Part shown: one piece after another, positions 26,753-36,139 of the stretch
Layout: every line of letters begins with the position of its first letter
How positions within the stretch are numbered: the stretch's first letter is position 1
NCBI GenBank assembly: GCA_017961765.1
Contig: JAGCWQ010000116.1
Span: 62,001-126,000 of the forward strand
Direction: 5' to 3'
Source: Paludibacteraceae bacterium
GTDB taxonomy: Bacteria > Bacteroidota > Bacteroidia > Bacteroidales > Paludibacteraceae
Length of the DNA stretch: 64,000 nucleotides
Translations under genes and position numbers: made by a program
The notes under the pieces: model-generated
Seen by the model: only the letters and a program-made list of their open reading frames with translations
Told to the model about the DNA's origin: nothing
The model's database searches: none

Positions 26753-28477
26753 TCACTCTCTCCTCTGTGCATTTTCCAACTGACTGAAATCGAAGGGAAT
26801 CGGCTTCATATCTCCATTCAAGACATAGGAGGAATCCAAATCCCTCAAATCCAAACTGACGATTGACAAGGAATCCACCACCACATCCGACTGGAGGCCT
26901 GCCATATCCAACAAAGAATGGAAGACCACGGCAGAAGTCTGATTCTTATCCTTATTAGCCGTCAAGTTCTGCACCTTCTCTGGATAACTATTTTGGTATT
27001 CATCCGAATAAGCCACGAGGAACGGAATATGCGCCTCGTACTCCGAAACGACCAATGTTCCATGTAAAATCAGCTTCCGATCGTCATCATAAAGATTCTC
27101 TCCATGGTCTGACAAATAGATCATTGACCAAACGCCCCCCTTCGCCTCCATTTTTCGAATAAGAGCAGACAAGAAAGCGTCCGTATAACGAATGGAGTTG
27201 TCGTAGGCATTCACAAGATATTCTGCATTTTCGGAGGAAGCCGATAGGAAATCCATCGTATTGTCAAAGCTTGGCTGAAAGCAAGCCGAGTCGGATGGAT
27301 AACGCTCATTGTACTTGAAATGGCTTCCCATGGAATGAATCAAGATAAACTTTTTGGGGGCCGGCTGAGAAAGAAGGCACTCAAAAGAAGGAACAAGATT
27401 CAAATCATACGAACTATTTTTCGAAATCATCTTATCCAAAACCACACTGCTGTCACACGTATTGATAATACGCTCTTGATAAGGAGTCAAAACCTGGCTA
27501 CTCAGCCATGCCGTATAAAAACCAGCCTCGGAAAAGGCTTCACAAATCGACTTCTCGGCATCTGCCTGTCCACGATGAAGTGCGTCCGCCCGCGTAAGGA
27601 TCAAAGGGACGGAATGGCTAGTGAGATTGGCTTGCGTAATCAAATGGGAGAAAGGAACCAAGTTCTTTTGTCTCGACAAATTAGGCGTAGTTGGACGAGC
27701 ATATCCATTGATGCCGAAATTCTTCCAGCGAGCCGTCTCCCCTATCACCAAAACAACGACCTCCTCGTCCTCGTCCGATTTGGGTTGAAGGCCGAAAGAG
27801 AAATTCGAAAGGGATGCCTGCATCTCTCGTACCAGCGCACGATGTTCAAAGACTTCGCTCGTGGCAATATAGACATCAAACGGGAAAATCTTACGGAACT
27901 TCTCCACCATCAGATCCTTGGCATCCACCAAATTATCTTTCAACGTAGTTTCTTCGCTCGTCAACAAAGTACGAGCCAAAATTAAGAAATAAGAAAATCC
28001 AACGACAAAAAGCACTGACAACAAAACCAAGAACCATTTTCGTACTTTAGCGGGGAAGAAGGCCTCGTTACGCACATACCGAATTGTCAAAAAGAAATAG
28101 GCGACAAGCACCAGCAAAAAGAGCAAGACGAAATGCCAAACCGAAGAAGCCAACTCTACCGCCTCATGCCAGTTAGTACTGAAAAGGGTGTCCATCATCA
28201 TGAAATGGGTGGTGGAATGGTTCAAAAACATACTTGCCAATTCTATGGGAGCCAACAACAAACAAAAGACTCCCTCCAATAAGAAATAGACCTTCCTCTT
28301 GAAAACAAGGGCAGGGACAAAAAGAGAAGCAAGAGAGACAGCCAAATAGCCCATCTTCTTCACGACAAAGCCGTCCAACTCCTCTGCCATACAAGCCACG
28401 ACAAGATTCGGCAACAACAGCAGCAGCAAAAGTACAGCCACCGCCCCTATCTCTTTCCTTTTACCTTCCAATATCAT
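26753..28477 (-). CDS. Phosphoethanolamine transferase (EptA/sulfatase family)
   Basis: This gene encodes a 574-residue inner-membrane enzyme. About five membrane helices occupy residues 10-170. The periplasmic alkaline-phosphatase-like domain follows, with VLVIGETARWKNFGINGY (nucleophile T248), TSHSVPLILTRA, FILIHSMGSHFKYNERYP, YDNSIRYTDAFLSALI and SDHGENLYDD. These are the landmarks of EptA/EptB/EptC-type phosphoethanolamine transferases, which decorate lipid A or core sugars. The Mcr subgroup is related, but no acquired-resistance context is seen. It starts 38 bases after pbpC on the same strand and probably shares the pbpC promoter, linking two envelope functions. The exact acceptor (lipid A 1 or 4' position) cannot be read from the sequence. 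Confidence 0.9.
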   Translation of the reverse strand: MILEGKRKEIGAVAVLLLLLLLPNLVVACMAEELDGFVVKKMGYLAVSLASLFVPALVFKRKVYFLLEGVFCLLLAPIELASMFLNHSTTHFMMMDTLFSTNWHEAVELASSVWHFVLLFLLVLVAYFFLTIRYVRNEAFFPAKVRKWFLVLLSVLFVVGFSYFLILARTLLTSEETTLKDNLVDAKDLMVEKFRKIFPFDVYIATSEVFEHRALVREMQASLSNFSFGLQPKSDEDEEVVVLVIGETARWKNFGINGYARPTTPNLSRQKNLVPFSHLITQANLTSHSVPLILTRADALHRGQADAEKSICEAFSEAGFYTAWLSSQVLTPYQERIINTCDSSVVLDKMISKNSSYDLNLVPSFECLLSQPAPKKFILIHSMGSHFKYNERYPSDSACFQPSFDNTMDFLSASSENAEYLVNAYDNSIRYTDAFLSALIRKMEAKGGVWSMIYLSDHGENLYDDDRKLILHGTLVVSEYEAHIPFLVAYSDEYQNSYPEKVQNLTANKDKNQTSAVVFHSLLDMAGLQSDVVVDSLSIVSLDLRDLDSSYVLNGDMKPIPFDFSQLENAQRRE

Positions 28478-28515
28478 TCAAAAACTCTCTTCCTTATCAG
28501 TCAAAAGTAAACAAA

Positions 28516-30960
28516 TCACTCCACAATTTCAAACTTCTTCGTTATCATATTTCCGTCTCCATCGGCAACCGTCATCACATGGATGCCCACCTCCGTATCA
28601 ACACCCATTTGATGGAACTCGGAAGTCTCGCCCAAATAGACATTATCCAGATGCCAATAAAGGACGGCGGACTTATTTCGATGAGCCACTTCAAAAACGA
28701 TCTCACTTCGTTTCCCATCTATATCCTTCGGGATAAATAACTTACCACTCTCCTTCGGATAAATGAACTCCATCGGAAGTGTATTTTCATCAGGATTACA
28801 ACCCGGCATAAACGGAGGCAACTCTCGATAAGTAGTGCTATGCTTCTTGTAATACCACTCCATGGAAGGAGGCAAGACGAACCAGGAGACATGCGTCATC
28901 TCAGAGACGGACAAACAAGATGAATTGACACGATACTGCTCATCCTTTGTCAAATGGACTATCTTATGATAAGGGCATGGTCGAGTCTCGAACTGAGGCT
29001 CATACCCCTTCACCACCTTGGATTCTGGGCAATTAATTCCCTTGCGGTAACCGCTCTGCGCACAGATCTCTATTTCCGACATGCCCGCAGGTTCACGGAA
29101 CCAAGTCGTCGCAGGCAATTGATTAAAAAGGGAGAATAGAACCGGAGCCGCATGAGAAACGCCCGTCAACCCTGCCCGGCCTTCACCATCGGCATTACCG
29201 ACCCATACCCCGACCACATATTCGGGAGTGACGCCAATAGCCCACGCATCTTTATTACCAAAACTAGTTCCCGTCTTCCACGCCACCAAACGAGAAGAAG
29301 AGAAGAGCCTCCAATAGTTGGCGATTCCCGGACGATTCACCTCCTTCAGCGCATTGACTGTTTGCCAAACAGCCTGAGCTTGGAAGAGAGGTGCCTCCTT
29401 CCTCAAACGTACCTTCTCTTCTTCGGGCATCGCCGTCAGTCGCAAAGGATGGATGTCCTCCTCTGCATAGGCCCGAGCATCCGAATAGCGCAACAATGTC
29501 CGAGCCATGCTTGCATAGGATCCCGTAATCTCCCACAAGGAGCCTTCCGCACCACCCAAAATCAACGTCAATCCATAATGCTCCGCCGAATAGTTGAGCG
29601 AGGTGATCCCCATTCGTTTCAGATAATCCATGAATCGAGGAATGCCATACTCACGAAGTTGCAATACAGCAGGTATGTTCAACGAACGGGCCAAGGCCTC
29701 CTTGGCAGGTACAGCACCATCAAATTTCCGCTCATAGTTGTTCGGACGATAGCCCGCTATCTGGATTGGAATATCAGGCTGAAGCATGTCAGGCAACAAC
29801 TCACCGTCCTCAATCATGGCATTAAAAAGGAAGGGTTTCAACGTACTACCCGTACTACGGGAGGCCATAATGACATCTACATGGTTATTATCCTCCTGAT
29901 CATAGCCCGCATTGCCACAATAAGCCAAGACATTTCCCGTGCGAGTTTCAGCCACCACCACAGCCATGTTTTGTACCTGATTTTGAGAATAGACAGACTT
30001 AAAATAGGCCACACTACTCTCTACCCGCTTCTGCAACGTATAGTCTATCGTGCTCCGGATGACCTTGTCATTTTTACCCGCCGCACGCATCCGATCCACC
30101 AGATGAGGAGCGGCAAACTGCAGGCTCTGGGGTTTATCCGGCAAAGGCTCCGAAATAGCCAATTCGCAACTCTCCTCATCGATAACGCCCTCCTCCTGCA
30201 ACTTCTTCAACAATCGGTTCCTCTTTTCCAAAAGCATCTGTCTATTTTTCCCCGGATGGATTAAGGATGGAGCATTAGGCAAAACCGCCAACAAAGCTGA
30301 CTCTGCCCACGATAGATTGTCACATGAACGACCGAAATAACGCCACGAAGCACTACGCACGCCGACTGTATTGCCACCAAACGGGGCATTGTCCAAATAT
30401 AGTTTCAATATCTCCGACTTGGAATAGGTTAATTCCAAACGAAGAGCCATCGACATCTCTATGAATTTTTCCGAGAAAGAGCGCACTTGATGTCCTCGAC
30501 AACTACGAATCACCTGCATAGTCAACGTACTTCCTCCACTCACCACATGGCCTGCCGACAAGTTTTGCCGGATGGCCCGGAAGATTGAAACGGGATTTAC
30601 CCCCGGATGATACCAAAAGTATTGATCCTCAAACATCACAATACAACGTTCCATCTTGTAGGGAACGGAATCGCTCACAGGGAAACGCCATTGCCCGTCG
30701 GCTGCCAAACGAGCACCCAAAAGTGTTCCATTGGCATCGGTCACCACTGTCGAATAGGAGGGCGCAAACAAGGGCTTTGGCAAAGAGAAGAACCACAAGA
30801 GGAAAAGAGTGATAAAACAAACCCAAGCCACACGTTTTTTCCATCCCATCCGCTCTACTTTGGAGAGAAACCATCCGAAACCCTTCGCGAGGCAACGACA
30901 AAAGCCTCTCACCCAAGGGGAAGCCTTAATTCTACTTATCATCAGTCCGAGTTTATCCAT
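28516..30960 (-). CDS. pbpC: Penicillin-binding protein 1C
   Basis: This gene encodes an 814-residue bifunctional peptidoglycan synthase. It has a membrane anchor near residues 40-60, a family-51 glycosyltransferase domain (MFEDQYFWYHPGVNPVS with the catalytic Glu, then SGGSTLTMQVIR and LDNAPFGGNTVGV), and a transpeptidase domain with the serine motif RSTGSTLKPFLF and WKTGTSFGNKDAW (KTG box). A C-terminal PbpC-type beta domain spans roughly the last 90 residues. The longest frame starts at 31038, but a consensus promoter (TTTG, 19 bases, TAATTTTG at 30997-31027) overlaps that region, so ATG 30960 is chosen. PbpC is usually non-essential and often paired with an alpha-2-macroglobulin; no such gene is here, and it is followed by the phosphoethanolamine transferase. 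Confidence 0.95.
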   Translation of the reverse strand: MDKLGLMISRIKASPWVRGFCRCLAKGFGWFLSKVERMGWKKRVAWVCFITLFLLWFFSLPKPLFAPSYSTVVTDANGTLLGARLAADGQWRFPVSDSVPYKMERCIVMFEDQYFWYHPGVNPVSIFRAIRQNLSAGHVVSGGSTLTMQVIRSCRGHQVRSFSEKFIEMSMALRLELTYSKSEILKLYLDNAPFGGNTVGVRSASWRYFGRSCDNLSWAESALLAVLPNAPSLIHPGKNRQMLLEKRNRLLKKLQEEGVIDEESCELAISEPLPDKPQSLQFAAPHLVDRMRAAGKNDKVIRSTIDYTLQKRVESSVAYFKSVYSQNQVQNMAVVVAETRTGNVLAYCGNAGYDQEDNNHVDVIMASRSTGSTLKPFLFNAMIEDGELLPDMLQPDIPIQIAGYRPNNYERKFDGAVPAKEALARSLNIPAVLQLREYGIPRFMDYLKRMGITSLNYSAEHYGLTLILGGAEGSLWEITGSYASMARTLLRYSDARAYAEEDIHPLRLTAMPEEEKVRLRKEAPLFQAQAVWQTVNALKEVNRPGIANYWRLFSSSRLVAWKTGTSFGNKDAWAIGVTPEYVVGVWVGNADGEGRAGLTGVSHAAPVLFSLFNQLPATTWFREPAGMSEIEICAQSGYRKGINCPESKVVKGYEPQFETRPCPYHKIVHLTKDEQYRVNSSCLSVSEMTHVSWFVLPPSMEWYYKKHSTTYRELPPFMPGCNPDENTLPMEFIYPKESGKLFIPKDIDGKRSEIVFEVAHRNKSAVLYWHLDNVYLGETSEFHQMGVDTEVGIHVMTVADGDGNMITKKFEIVE

Positions 30961-30996
30961 CACTATAACATCTATTCGGAAATGGGATTTGCGAAA

Positions 30997-31027
30997 CAAA
31001 ATTAACAAAGATTCCCATACCCGCAAA
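30997..31027 (-). promoter_or_regulatory. Consensus promoter of pbpC
   Basis: On the minus strand TTTG (31027-31024), exactly 19 bases and TAATTTTG (31004-30997) match the Bacteroidetes -33/-7 consensus in full. The leader would be about 30 bases. Confidence 0.8.
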
Positions 31028-31124
31028 CAATAGAACACAACTTGGGAAGAAACAATCCTCGTAAAAGAGAACCGTCTCTTCCCATCTTTACTCCTTTCTT
31101 AGAAGGATTATATTTTCAAAACAA

Positions 31125-33038
31125 TTATCGATCAATCACCACACCCTCTTTCAAGAATGAGCCTTTCCCCTTATGGATATAGAACTGTCCTGCACTAGGT
31201 TGAGGCACTCTCCGTCCTGAGATGTCATAATAAGCCGCATCATCGTCAACATCGGCATCCACCTCCACATCTTCTACCGAAACTGTCGAACAGATAGTCG
31301 GCTGTGTCTCCAACAAGACCACAAAGCAAATCTGCCTGCCACTAAAGGTGAACGTAAAACTGCCACAGACATCATCTTGGAATGTATAGGAGACAACCGA
31401 TGGATTACGGGCAAAGTCGTTCGACCCCGTATTGGTTAGGAACGGCAAAGATAATTCTTCTCCATTGACCTCCGTCAGATAGCCTACCTCCGAGGCATCA
31501 TTCGTATAACCCACGAAAGTAATCTTGACCGGCTTCACATTTTCAGGAAGGAAGAAGTGATTTTGAGCCCCGTTGGAGTTTTTGAAGGTCGTACGCATAG
31601 TTCCATCCACGAGGATGTCATTGCCATACAGAACGCTTTTGTCGTCCCTTCCCGTGATAGCCCAACCATAGCCTTCCGCATCCACATCCGAACAAGCCCA
31701 TCGATTGTTGAACTCCGTACCGTTGGAAGAGAAGACTTCACCGTTGCCATAATAGAACAGGAATTGGTCACCCACCTCTATGTTGTAAGGTTCGCCAGGA
31801 TTGACTGCTGCAGAGACAGCCCCCAGACCCCCGTATTCATTCGCCGCACGAACCGTATAAGAGGCAGATTGCGGAGTCTGCGAAGGAATCTCGTAATAAG
31901 GAGTTGTCACATTGGCTTCATAAACGCCATCCTTAAAGATCACATAACAAAGGGCATCCTCCATATCCGTCCAGGAAAGTCGGTAGCCATTCACCGCCAC
32001 ATCAGGAGCGGGCATTTGTCTCGTCGCCTCATTCGGCCTCCAGCCATCCTTGCCACCCATCACGTTTTCCAGCGAATAACGGGAAGCCTCCTCATAGGAG
32101 AGAACGGGATTAAAATAGGCGGTGGAGCCATCTTTTGAGCAGGAATAATAACTTCTTCTCTGACTCAAATTCAACGGATTACCGTTTCCGTCCATCGAGT
32201 TGAACTCAGCAAAAAGTGCAGGCACCGTATTCATCGGGTCGCCCCATCCATCAGCCTTGGGAGCCACCTTCATCTTTGTATTTAAATAGACCGCACGAGG
32301 TTGATTACTCCAAGCACGCCCCAGACGGAAAGAGCCGTTATTGACAGAGTAGCCATCGATGACGCAATCTTGGAAGACATAGCCCCATGTGCTTTTCGTG
32401 GCAGGAGCCGTCAAGCAGTTGTTGGAACGATTCTCCAAAAACAGCAGGCATTGATTGAAATACAAATCGCCACCTCCACAGATGAAATCCACCGTGCCGT
32501 GAATCTCGCAATTCTCCAGATAGGAACGACGCTCGCCCGAAGGTGTGTAATAAGTGTCCTGCGTACTCAACATCTTGACATTCTTGTAAATATTCTTATC
32601 CGCTTGATCCCGAATCACCACATAACGGTTGGCCGGAGCATTAGGGTCGCTGTAGGCCCTATTTTGAAAAGTGATATCCTGCATGTAGGTGTAGGAGGCA
32701 CTCTTCTGAAGATCGAGCGTAGCCGTCGTACTGATGCCCTCGGAGGAAGAACGGTTGTATAACACGACACGCTCCATACTTTGTCCAATAAAAGAGACCT
32801 CCGACGCAGAGAAAGTCGTCCGCTGGTTGGCATCGCCCGTCTGCCCACCGATATCATACTCGCCATCAGGGAAAAAGATAAAGAAACGTCCGTTTCGGGA
32901 AACCTCCGCCGCAGCCTTGGCTGCCTTAAAGTCGCCATCCACACCCACCACGAAATTGAAATTCCGCTTGGTGACAGCATTTGCGGCCATCAACGAAGAA
33001 AAGAAGGCCAATGTCAAAAAAAAGATTCTACTATTCAT
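31125..33038 (-). CDS. Secreted pectinesterase (CE8) with C-terminal accessory domains
   Basis: This gene encodes a 637-residue secreted protein with a signal peptide (FFLTLAFFSSLMAANA). Residues about 25-310 form a right-handed beta-helix pectin methylesterase with ASEVSFIGQS, the catalytic-region motifs STQDTYYT, NCEIHGTVDFICGGGDLYF and the FRLGRAWSN block. A fibronectin-like segment follows (DVAVNGYRLSWTDMEDALCYVIF), then a beta-rich region. The tail ending YYDISGRRVPQPSAGQFYIHKGK resembles the Bacteroidales C-terminal sorting/anchor-like domain. The enzyme removes methyl groups from homogalacturonan. It is not inside a visible SusCD polysaccharide locus. A pectate-binding-like protein (49-50 kb) is the only possible companion in this window. 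Confidence 0.9.
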   Translation of the reverse strand: MNSRIFFLTLAFFSSLMAANAVTKRNFNFVVGVDGDFKAAKAAAEVSRNGRFFIFFPDGEYDIGGQTGDANQRTTFSASEVSFIGQSMERVVLYNRSSSEGISTTATLDLQKSASYTYMQDITFQNRAYSDPNAPANRYVVIRDQADKNIYKNVKMLSTQDTYYTPSGERRSYLENCEIHGTVDFICGGGDLYFNQCLLFLENRSNNCLTAPATKSTWGYVFQDCVIDGYSVNNGSFRLGRAWSNQPRAVYLNTKMKVAPKADGWGDPMNTVPALFAEFNSMDGNGNPLNLSQRRSYYSCSKDGSTAYFNPVLSYEEASRYSLENVMGGKDGWRPNEATRQMPAPDVAVNGYRLSWTDMEDALCYVIFKDGVYEANVTTPYYEIPSQTPQSASYTVRAANEYGGLGAVSAAVNPGEPYNIEVGDQFLFYYGNGEVFSSNGTEFNNRWACSDVDAEGYGWAITGRDDKSVLYGNDILVDGTMRTTFKNSNGAQNHFFLPENVKPVKITFVGYTNDASEVGYLTEVNGEELSLPFLTNTGSNDFARNPSVVSYTFQDDVCGSFTFTFSGRQICFVVLLETQPTICSTVSVEDVEVDADVDDDAAYYDISGRRVPQPSAGQFYIHKGKGSFLKEGVVIDR

Positions 33039-33235
33039 TCCAGTTTCGTTTTAGTAATTACTCATCTACAAGGCGATTTCATATCACAGAGGTTCAAAGT
33101 ACAAAGTCGAATTAAGTTTTGAAACCAATCAACTCCGTTGCCTTATTTCCAAGGCAATTCAATTAAGAAATTCTTTTTCACCCAAGGAGAGCGAAAATCT
33201 AACTAAAGAGGAGGCTCTGCAAGAGAGCCATCCTA

Positions 33236-33754
33236 TTATTGGGCAAGGTCTTCCACCAACTCTTCCAAGTTGTAGGGCGCACCCATATAGACCTTTTGCT
33301 TACCATTCTTAAAGAACATCAAAGTCGGGATGGAACGAATGCCATAAGCCATAGCCAACGCACCGCTATCATCCACATCCACCTTATAGAATTGAACCTT
33401 CCCCTTATACTCCTTTGCCAACTTTTCCAAGCGAGGAGAGAGCGCCTTACAAGGACCGCACCATATCGCATAGAAATCGACTACACAAGGACCGTCTCCG
33501 TTATAAGGGGCATCATTTTTCCGATAATCCACCACATAGCGGATATACTCATCCGTACTAATCTTACGAACCGTTCCGTCACCCCACGAAGAGGATGGCT
33601 CTTTCTTCGTACTTTGACTCGTTTCCGTCTGACTCTTGGCTGCAGCAGCCTCCGTCCGAGCATCGCTATTAACGGGTTCATTCTCATCCAAGAACAATGC
33701 AATCACGAAAAGTGCTATGACAGCACACAACCCATACTTAATAATCGTCTTCAT
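33236..33754 (-). CDS. Membrane-anchored thioredoxin-like protein
   Basis: This gene encodes a 172-residue protein with one N-terminal membrane segment (YGLCAVIALFVIALFLDE), a 40-residue charged and serine-rich linker, and a thioredoxin domain with the CxxC site WCGPCKAL and cis-proline region RSIPTLMFF. The domain faces the periplasm if anchored as predicted. It probably reduces or oxidises disulfides in exported proteins. The open frame continues to 33805, but ATG 33754 directly precedes the membrane segment. It has its own promoter and no partner gene nearby. Confidence 0.9.
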   Translation of the reverse strand: MKTIIKYGLCAVIALFVIALFLDENEPVNSDARTEAAAAKSQTETSQSTKKEPSSSWGDGTVRKISTDEYIRYVVDYRKNDAPYNGDGPCVVDFYAIWCGPCKALSPRLEKLAKEYKGKVQFYKVDVDDSGALAMAYGIRSIPTLMFFKNGKQKVYMGAPYNLEELVEDLAQ

Positions 33755-33818
33755 ATTACATCTATCGTAAACACAAGCAACGGATTCATTTGTATTACTC
33801 CGCAACCTTAAATCATAA

Positions 33819-33850
33819 CAAAGATATAAAATAAGGTTCTATAAATCAAA
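33819..33850 (-). promoter_or_regulatory. Promoter of the thioredoxin-like gene
   Basis: On the minus strand TTTG (33850-33847), a 20-base spacer and TATCTTTG (33826-33819) fit the Bacteroidetes promoter. The leader before 33754 is about 60 bases. Confidence 0.7.
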
Positions 33851-34096
33851 TCCGCAAGATTTTTTGTTGCCCGGACCCACGGAAATTTCATTTTCTGAAC
33901 AAGGCATCAACAAACACCTAGTATTTAACTATTTACGATTTACCATTTTAAGGAAAGGCAGTTATAATCCTAGCAACCCTCTTCTAAAGTTCCCTAAGCA
34001 CCCAACCCTCATATATCAATCACGTTCATAGTCCACCCTGGCATTTCATTCATTACGGTTTTCAAACAAAGGGGAACTACTAGGCTATGATTTTCA

Positions 34097-35263
34097 TTAT
34101 CCTTCAACCACTATCGTTTCTCCTCCGTTTATTTCTCCACCCGAAAAGATCCTTCGTCCAAGGAAGTTTCTCACAATCAACCTACATTCATCCGAGATGG
34201 AAGCTGCCACTTTCTCCCACTGAGGGTCTTCGGGGTCTATCACTTCACGATTGTTCATCACTGCATAGTCGAAAAGTTCTTCGAAGATAGACTCCGGTAT
34301 CGGGAAAAACACCCAAAAATCAGCATTCAGACCAGGACGGTCGTATTTTTCCACAACAGATTTACTCGGACCATCGCATTCTACAAACGACAACCAATCA
34401 CACTCAGCATGGACTTTGACCATCAGTTCATTTTCCAAAGGCAAGACATCCGTATAAACATAATAGCGATACCAACCTTGGTATTGATCATATGTAACAT
34501 AATCGTAATGAACGGGGACTAACTCATCCATCGTTCTTCCGAAAACATAGCCAGGTCGATCTCCATATCCAACAGATTGCATCGAATGCTCTTTCTTAGA
34601 TCCATCACAACAATTAAAAGAGATAGGCCCCTTGATACTAGTCTTCAGCAGGGCTGTCTTCTCCATCTTCCTAATGACATAATATTTCTCCATTAGAGCA
34701 AGTACCTCGTCGTCAACATCATTAGGATCAAGTTCCAACCAATTCTCCACCTTCCCCGTAAAGGCCTTTTCTTGATCAATCCACCGATTCTTATTCTTCG
34801 CATCCAATTGTTTTTTATCAAGATAGAATTTGTGAATTGAAATCTTTTCAATATACTTCTTAGAGACAAGTGTTTTTCTTCCTGAAACAGATTTGGATGC
34901 CACATCCTCAAACTCCGCCGTATCCAGCTTATAGACTTCGATATAGCCAGGCGAAAGATACTGATAATCAAGGTTGCCATAACCAGCATCAGTAAACTCG
35001 TAATAATCATTCCCCTTGATGCGTACCGAGGCATACAGGCAGAAGAACTCCTTCACTTGAGTGTAGTCTTTCAAATCATCTTTCTGCACAATTTCTCCAG
35101 ATTGCAGTTCGACAGCCAGCGTGCTTATGCTACCCACGATATAATCCTTCAACGCCTTATGTTCTGATTTTGCAACCGATGCCGTCGAAGTAGAAGAGAC
35201 GACCTCATTCACCATAAAACTTTTGCCAAATACAGTAATCATAGAATATTCGCAACTCTTCAA
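34097..35263 (-). CDS. Hypothetical protein, 388 aa
   Basis: This gene encodes an acidic protein of up to 388 residues without signal peptide or membrane segment; ATGs at 35263, 35242 and 35215 are all possible starts. A perfect -7 box at 35280-35287 on the same strand favours 35242 or 35263. The sequence has conserved-looking aromatic blocks (QYLSPGYIEVYKL, YQGWYRYYVYTD, DFWVFFPIPESIFEELFDYAV), but I do not recognise a family. It lies divergently from the ADP-ribosyltransferase-like cassette; whether they are linked is unknown. Confidence 0.6.
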   Translation of the reverse strand: MKSCEYSMITVFGKSFMVNEVVSSTSTASVAKSEHKALKDYIVGSISTLAVELQSGEIVQKDDLKDYTQVKEFFCLYASVRIKGNDYYEFTDAGYGNLDYQYLSPGYIEVYKLDTAEFEDVASKSVSGRKTLVSKKYIEKISIHKFYLDKKQLDAKNKNRWIDQEKAFTGKVENWLELDPNDVDDEVLALMEKYYVIRKMEKTALLKTSIKGPISFNCCDGSKKEHSMQSVGYGDRPGYVFGRTMDELVPVHYDYVTYDQYQGWYRYYVYTDVLPLENELMVKVHAECDWLSFVECDGPSKSVVEKYDRPGLNADFWVFFPIPESIFEELFDYAVMNNREVIDPEDPQWEKVAASISDECRLIVRNFLGRRIFSGGEINGGETIVVEG

Positions 35264-35279
35264 TTAACACATGTGTAAA

Positions 35280-35287
35280 CAAAGATA
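35280..35287 (-). promoter_or_regulatory. -7 box of the 388-aa gene
   Basis: On the minus strand this reads TATCTTTG, a perfect match, 17-38 bases before the two best start codons. Confidence 0.5.
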
Positions 35288-35374
35288 GTTATTTTTCGGA
35301 AATCATTTATTATTGACCATCTCTTTACAACCAACTTAAAAATCAAGGAAAGATTAGACACGAAGAAAGAAATC

Positions 35375-35404
35375 TTGCATTTATAAAAAAACACAGTATA
35401 TTTG
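35375..35404 (+). promoter_or_regulatory. Promoter of the DUF3791/DUF3990 cassette
   Basis: TTG at 35375-35377, a 19-base spacer and TATATTTG at 35397-35404 form a good Bacteroidetes promoter 28 bases before the first gene. Confidence 0.7.
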
Positions 35405-35432
35405 CAGCCAAAGTTGCAAAAAGAACTATAAT

Positions 35433-35654
35433 ATGTATGACATCAATGACATCACAGAGTTCACGGTTATACTCATCCACAAATTTGCACAAAGGTTTGG
35501 GATAACAGACCGTCAGGCTGCCAATTACATCGAACAATACGGTGCATTGGCTCTGCTGCAAAGTCATTACGACATAATGCACACGCTCAGTTTTGAGGAC
35601 AACGTAGAAAGTATTGCCGCTTTTTGTAACAGAAAAGGAGGGACGTTAATATGA
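35433..35654 (+). CDS. DUF3791-like small protein, first gene of cassette
   Basis: This gene encodes a 73-residue, mostly helical protein whose pattern (ITEFTVILIHKFAQRFGITDRQAANYIEQYGALALLQSHYDIMHTLSFEDNVESI) matches the DUF3791 family, which frequently precedes DUF3990 genes. The next gene overlaps its end by four bases (ATGA), which implies coupled translation. Its role is not established; in the cassette it could be the antidote or a partner of the ADP-ribosyltransferase-like protein. Base composition is A+T-rich compared with the neighbouring genes, consistent with acquisition. Confidence 0.72.
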   Translation: MYDINDITEFTVILIHKFAQRFGITDRQAANYIEQYGALALLQSHYDIMHTLSFEDNVESIAAFCNRKGGTLI

Positions 35655-36127
35655 AACTCTATCATGGTTCTAATACGGACATTCAACAAATAGACCTCGC
35701 CAAGTCAAGACCAAACAAGGATTTCGGCAAAGGTTTTTATTTGACAACCGACAAGGTTCAAGCCTATAAATTGGCAGAGCAACGGGCTTTGTTTTTCGGA
35801 GGAACACCTATCGTCAACGAATATTTTTTTGATGAGAGCATTCTAACTGACGATTCGCTCAATGTAAAGATATTCGACGATTATTCTGTAGAATGGGCAG
35901 AATTCGTCGTAAAAAACCGTTTCAACCCCAGCAAACAGCCTACACATAATTACGATATTGTATATGGACCCATTGCTAATGATAAAGTAGGTGTGCAAAT
36001 CGAATTGTTCACCGATAATCTTATTGATATGAATACGCTTGTCAAGCGACTCAAATTCACACAAGGCATCACCTTCCAATATTACTTTGGCAGTGAGAAA
36101 GCCATTGTTAATTTACAAAAACTCTAA
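35651..36127 (+). CDS. DUF3990 protein, ADP-ribosyltransferase-like
   Basis: This gene encodes a 158-residue protein of the DUF3990 type. The arrangement recalls ADP-ribosyltransferases of the H-Y-E class: LYHGSN at residues 3-8 (candidate H5), DFGKGFYLTTD with a candidate Tyr about 25 residues later, and near the C-terminus FQYYFGSEKAI, which fits the usual Q-x-x-F-x-[TS]-E-x-A end motif with the candidate catalytic Glu. Chemistry and target have not been shown by this sequence. It is translationally coupled to the upstream DUF3791-like gene and followed after 12 bases by a 92-residue gene. A toxin-antitoxin or defence role is a reasonable inference from fold, size, coupling and composition. 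Confidence 0.78.
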   Translation: MKLYHGSNTDIQQIDLAKSRPNKDFGKGFYLTTDKVQAYKLAEQRALFFGGTPIVNEYFFDESILTDDSLNVKIFDDYSVEWAEFVVKNRFNPSKQPTHNYDIVYGPIANDKVGVQIELFTDNLIDMNTLVKRLKFTQGITFQYYFGSEKAIVNLQKL

Positions 36128-36139
36128 ATTCCAATTTTT

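Noticed and set aside
26753..28477. Acquired colistin-resistance (mcr) gene
   Set aside because: The gene sits in an operon with pbpC, shows no mobile context and has Bacteroidota-type composition; it is more likely a native phosphoethanolamine transferase.
27320..30264. Plus-strand open frames opposite the EptA-like and pbpC genes
   Set aside because: Both known genes have intact family motifs; the opposite frames have none.
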